NCBI GenBank assembly: GCA_031363055.1
Contig: JANLTP010000029.1
Location: 1 to 18,867 of the forward strand
Length of the DNA stretch: 18,867 bases
Reading direction: 5' to 3'
DNA from: JANLTP01 sp031363055
Lineage (GTDB): Bacteria; Pseudomonadota; Gammaproteobacteria; Burkholderiales; Burkholderiaceae_E
The notes beneath the pieces are model-generated. The model made no database searches and had not been told where the DNA came from. It saw nothing but the letters and a program-made list of their open reading frames with translations. A program made the position numbers and the translations under genes. Position 1 is the first letter of the stretch. Each line of letters begins with the position of its first letter. Shown one piece after another: positions 16,644-18,867 of this stretch.

Positions 16644-17927
16644 TCATCGCAGCCACCAGACCAGCGCCATGGGCAAGGCGGGCACATAGGTAATCAAGAT
16701 CACCACCAGGAAGGTCGCCAGCATCATCGGAATCAGTTGCCGGGTAATTTCACCAATGCCGGCGCCAGCCAGTTTGGCGGCGACGAACAGGGTACCGCCG
16801 ACCGGCGGTGTGTACAGGGCGATCGCCAGGTTGGCGGTGATGACCACACCCAGGTGAACCAGATCGACCCCGAATATTTTGGCGATCGGCAAGAACAGCG
16901 GAACCGTCAACATCATGGCCGGCAGGGGCTCGATGAAAATGCCCAGCAGGAACAGGGTAAGGTTGACCAGCAGCAGAAACACCCACTGCTGGTGCGCGAC
17001 GCTTTCCACCCAGGCGCCCAATTGCGCGGGGACCTGTTCGACGGTAATCAACCAAGCGAGGCAGCCGGTCGCGCCGATCACCACCATGACAGTTGCACTG
17101 GTTTGAAACGACTTCAGCAGCAGTGCCGGGATGGTCCGCCAGGACAAGTCGCCGTAGTAGAGCATCGAGACCATAAGACCGTAGACCACGGCTACCGCAG
17201 CCGCCTCGGTCGGTGTGAAGTAGCCAGTCCAGATGCCACCGACAATAATGACCGGCATCAGCAACGCCGGGCCGGCCGCCTTGAAACTTGCCCAGATCTC
17301 AGGCCCGCTCGAGCGCGTCGAGCCATTGTCGCATCCCGACGATCGGCCATACCAGACGCAGACGATAATGAGCGCCAGCGCCGATATGACGGCTGGTACC
17401 AATCCGGCGACCGACATTTCTTTCATCGACACGCCGGCCACAAAGGCATAAACCAGGAATGGAATCGACAACGGCATCAGCAAGGCCAGGGTGCCAGCGG
17501 TCGCCAGCAAGGCCGCCGCAAATGCGCGTGAATAGCCACGCTGGATCATTGCTGGAATGATCAGCGATCCGATCGCCGCCGTGTCTGCAATGGCCGAACC
17601 TGACACACCGCCAAACATGAGGCAGGACATGACGGTCACAACGCCCAAGCCGCCCGGTAGAAAGCCGAACAACACTTTGGCGAAATCGACGATGCGCTTG
17701 CCGACGCCACCGTGCGAGAGCAGTTCACCGGCGAACACGAACAGGGGCACCGCGATCAGAATGAACGGCTCGACGCCACCAATATAGGACAGAAAAATTG
17801 TCTCGAGCGGATGTGTGAGGCCTTTGAGCCAGATCATGCCCACCGTGGTCGCGAGCAGGGCGTAGACCAGTGGGACACCGGCCAGCGCGATCAGAAAAAA
17901 GAATCCAAACAGTTGCAGAGCGAACAC
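16644..17927 (-). CDS. TRAP transporter large permease (DctM-like)
   Basis: This 427-aa inner-membrane subunit has the expected 12 or so spans and the DctM hallmarks GGVSGSAIADTAAIGSLIIP and TPPVGGTLFVAAKLAG. It is the ion-coupled transport core that works with a DctQ subunit and a periplasmic binding protein. The start is GTG, one base after the dctQ stop (TAAAGTG), so translation is coupled. TRAP systems import organic acids, often sulfonated or dicarboxylic ones, using a sodium gradient. The substrate is not readable from this subunit. A CysB-like regulator follows it. Confidence 0.92.
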   Translation of the reverse strand: MFALQLFGFFFLIALAGVPLVYALLATTVGMIWLKGLTHPLETIFLSYIGGVEPFILIAVPLFVFAGELLSHGGVGKRIVDFAKVLFGFLPGGLGVVTVMSCLMFGGVSGSAIADTAAIGSLIIPAMIQRGYSRAFAAALLATAGTLALLMPLSIPFLVYAFVAGVSMKEMSVAGLVPAVISALALIIVCVWYGRSSGCDNGSTRSSGPEIWASFKAAGPALLMPVIIVGGIWTGYFTPTEAAAVAVVYGLMVSMLYYGDLSWRTIPALLLKSFQTSATVMVVIGATGCLAWLITVEQVPAQLGAWVESVAHQQWVFLLLVNLTLFLLGIFIEPLPAMMLTVPLFLPIAKIFGVDLVHLGVVITANLAIALYTPPVGGTLFVAAKLAGAGIGEITRQLIPMMLATFLVVILITYVPALPMALVWWLR

Positions 17928-17928
17928 T

Positions 17929-18492
17929 TTATTGAGCCCCGTAACGTTCCGCGCGCGTCTTGCCTTGGACGATCAAAGCGAGATCCCAGGCGGCGAACAG
18001 AAGGGTCAACAGTGAGGCCACGGGTAATGCGATGTTCTGCGTTGACATCGGCCAGCCGAGGACAGTCAACTCATTGCTCCAGCCGGCCTGGGTGATCTTC
18101 CAGCCATAGATGACCAGCAAGCCGAGCACCGCGATGGCAAGCCCTTGAATGGCTGCGTCGGCTGCGCGTCGCTGCTCATCGCTAAGCTTGTCGAGGAACT
18201 CGGTGATCGACATATGTGCGCCGCGCCGCGCGGCGGCCGCGCCACCGAGGAAGGTGACCCAGACCATGAGCAATTCGCACAGCTCGGTGGTCCAGGCGAT
18301 ATCCTTGCCGAAGGCATGGGTCACGACGTTGGTGAAGACCAAGGTGATCATGACGGCGCCCATGATCACGATGGTCCAGTCAACGATCGCGCCCAGGAAT
18401 CGAATCGGCGCAGGCGAGTTCGGGGCGCTCGGTAGCAAGGGCTCTACGAGTACTTGCTGCGGATTCGGTTGCGGGTTCAATTGCGGGTTCAA
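17929..18492 (-). CDS. TRAP transporter small permease (DctQ-like)
   Basis: This 187-aa protein has four predicted spans and the DctQ pattern TELCELLMVWVTFLGGAAAARRG followed by H at the second loop. It bridges the binding protein and DctM. The start is unusual: no ATG exists before the first membrane span, an in-frame TGA lies directly upstream, and TTG codons at 18492 or 18480 are the only near options. Both sit in a 12-bp tandem repeat that gives an N-terminal NPQ repeat (NPQLNPQPNPQQ). No clear ribosome site is visible, so translation may be coupled to the binding-protein gene, whose stop lies 24 bp upstream. Confidence 0.87.
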   Translation of the reverse strand: MNPQLNPQPNPQQVLVEPLLPSAPNSPAPIRFLGAIVDWTIVIMGAVMITLVFTNVVTHAFGKDIAWTTELCELLMVWVTFLGGAAAARRGAHMSITEFLDKLSDEQRRAADAAIQGLAIAVLGLLVIYGWKITQAGWSNELTVLGWPMSTQNIALPVASLLTLLFAAWDLALIVQGKTRAERYGAQ

Positions 18493-18528
18493 TCAAGGCT
18501 TCAATCTAGGGTTCAATTACGGCTTCGA
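18469..18528. repeat. 12-bp tandem repeat, five copies, across dctP stop and dctQ start
   Basis: Units on the plus strand are TTGCGGGTTCAA (18469-18480), an identical copy (18481-18492), TCAAGGCTTCAA (18493-18504), TCTAGGGTTCAA (18505-18516) and TTACGGCTTCGA (18517-18528). The first two are perfect; the others share the second half with the GGNTTCAA core. The unit length is a multiple of three, so copies added within the dctQ part lengthen its N-terminus without a frameshift. Slippage is the likely origin. Confidence 0.75.
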
Positions 18529-18867
18529 CGGCACAGCCTTGCGTACCGAGTTTGCATCGTTCAAAAACGTTTCTACATCGGCGCCGTATTTCTCCTTGGC
18601 CTTCGCGTAAACCGGTTGCACCGCATCCCGGAATGGGCCGACCGGCGGGCGTGCAATGGTCGCACCCTTGGCCTTCATTTCTGCCAACTGGCGGTCGTCG
18701 TTGGCGGCGATTTCCTTGCGAATCCACAGCGCGGTTTCCTGTGCCGCGCGGGTGATGCCGGCGCGGTCTGCGTCCGAGAGTTTCTGCCAGGTTTTCTCCG
18801 ACATCGTGAGCGGAATCGGGCTGTAGACGTGCTGGGTCAGCGAGACGGTTTGCGCGACTTCATAAAA
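18517..18867 (-). CDS. TRAP transporter substrate-binding protein (DctP-like), 3' part, cut by the window edge
   Basis: The open frame runs from the window edge to a TAA at 18517. The last ~116 residues match the C-terminal lobe of DctP proteins: FYEVAQTVSLTQHVYSPIPL, then MSEKTWQKLSDADRAGI, and a polar alpha-helical end (AKEKYGADVETFLNDANSV). The frame stays open for 21 codons before the Met that a start-based search would pick at 18804, so that Met is internal. The N-terminal lobe, signal peptide and most ligand contacts are outside the window. The protein would be periplasmic and set the substrate specificity of the TRAP system. Confidence 0.88.
   Translation of the reverse strand, partial: FYEVAQTVSLTQHVYSPIPLTMSEKTWQKLSDADRAGITRAAQETALWIRKEIAANDDRQLAEMKAKGATIARPPVGPFRDAVQPVYAKAKEKYGADVETFLNDANSVRKAVPSKP

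Noticed and set aside
16590..17531. 313-codon plus-strand frame opposite dctM
   Set aside because: Gln/Arg/His-rich sequence typical of the antisense of a membrane protein gene.
18469..18528. CRISPR-like repeat array
   Set aside because: Units are 12 bp and directly adjacent with no spacers, and they run into coding sequence.

Overview
The window looks like a chromosome segment of a Pseudomonadota bacterium, probably beta- or gammaproteobacterial. Supporting signs are a CysB-type LysR regulator, a liv-type ABC cassette joined to a long-chain acyl-CoA synthetase, a TRAP transporter, an IS3-family element and a GGDEF-EAL protein with a 7TMR-DISM-like sensor. No taxon can be named from sequence alone. 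No rRNA, tRNA or CRISPR array was seen.

Region 1 (about 1-1295) is an almost complete IS3-family insertion sequence, with orfA and orfB on the minus strand and long imperfect terminal inverted repeats. It has cut a histidine kinase gene. Only the C-terminal ATPase-domain piece (about 1296-1599) survives in the window. The left target flank lies outside the window.

Region 2 (about 1296-7653) is a plus-strand signalling block. It holds the kinase remnant, an intact membrane histidine kinase, a 614-bp non-coding gap with two dyad sequences, a GNAT-fold acyltransferase resembling FeeM/LuxI-type N-acyl synthases, and a 998-aa membrane protein with PAS, GGDEF and EAL domains. This block is visibly more A/T-rich than the rest. 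The composition switches inside the 998-aa gene, near the PAS/GGDEF boundary. No response regulator is visible. It is the best candidate for an unusual system: an acyl-signal synthase next to membrane sensors and c-di-GMP turnover. The link is inferred from gene order only.

Region 3 (7672-15615) is fatty-acid or acyl-CoA metabolism. A thiolase (minus) and an LCAD-type acyl-CoA dehydrogenase (plus) diverge from a 65-bp gap. They are followed by livH-livM-livG-livF and a long-chain acyl-CoA synthetase, tightly packed on the plus strand. No periplasmic binding protein is present. Together they suggest import of a carboxylic acid, CoA activation, dehydrogenation and thiolysis.

Region 4 (15630-18867) is on the minus strand: the 3' end of a TRAP binding-protein gene (cut by the window edge), dctQ-like and dctM-like permeases, and a CysB-type LysR regulator. 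A 12-bp tandem repeat covers the dctP stop and the dctQ start.
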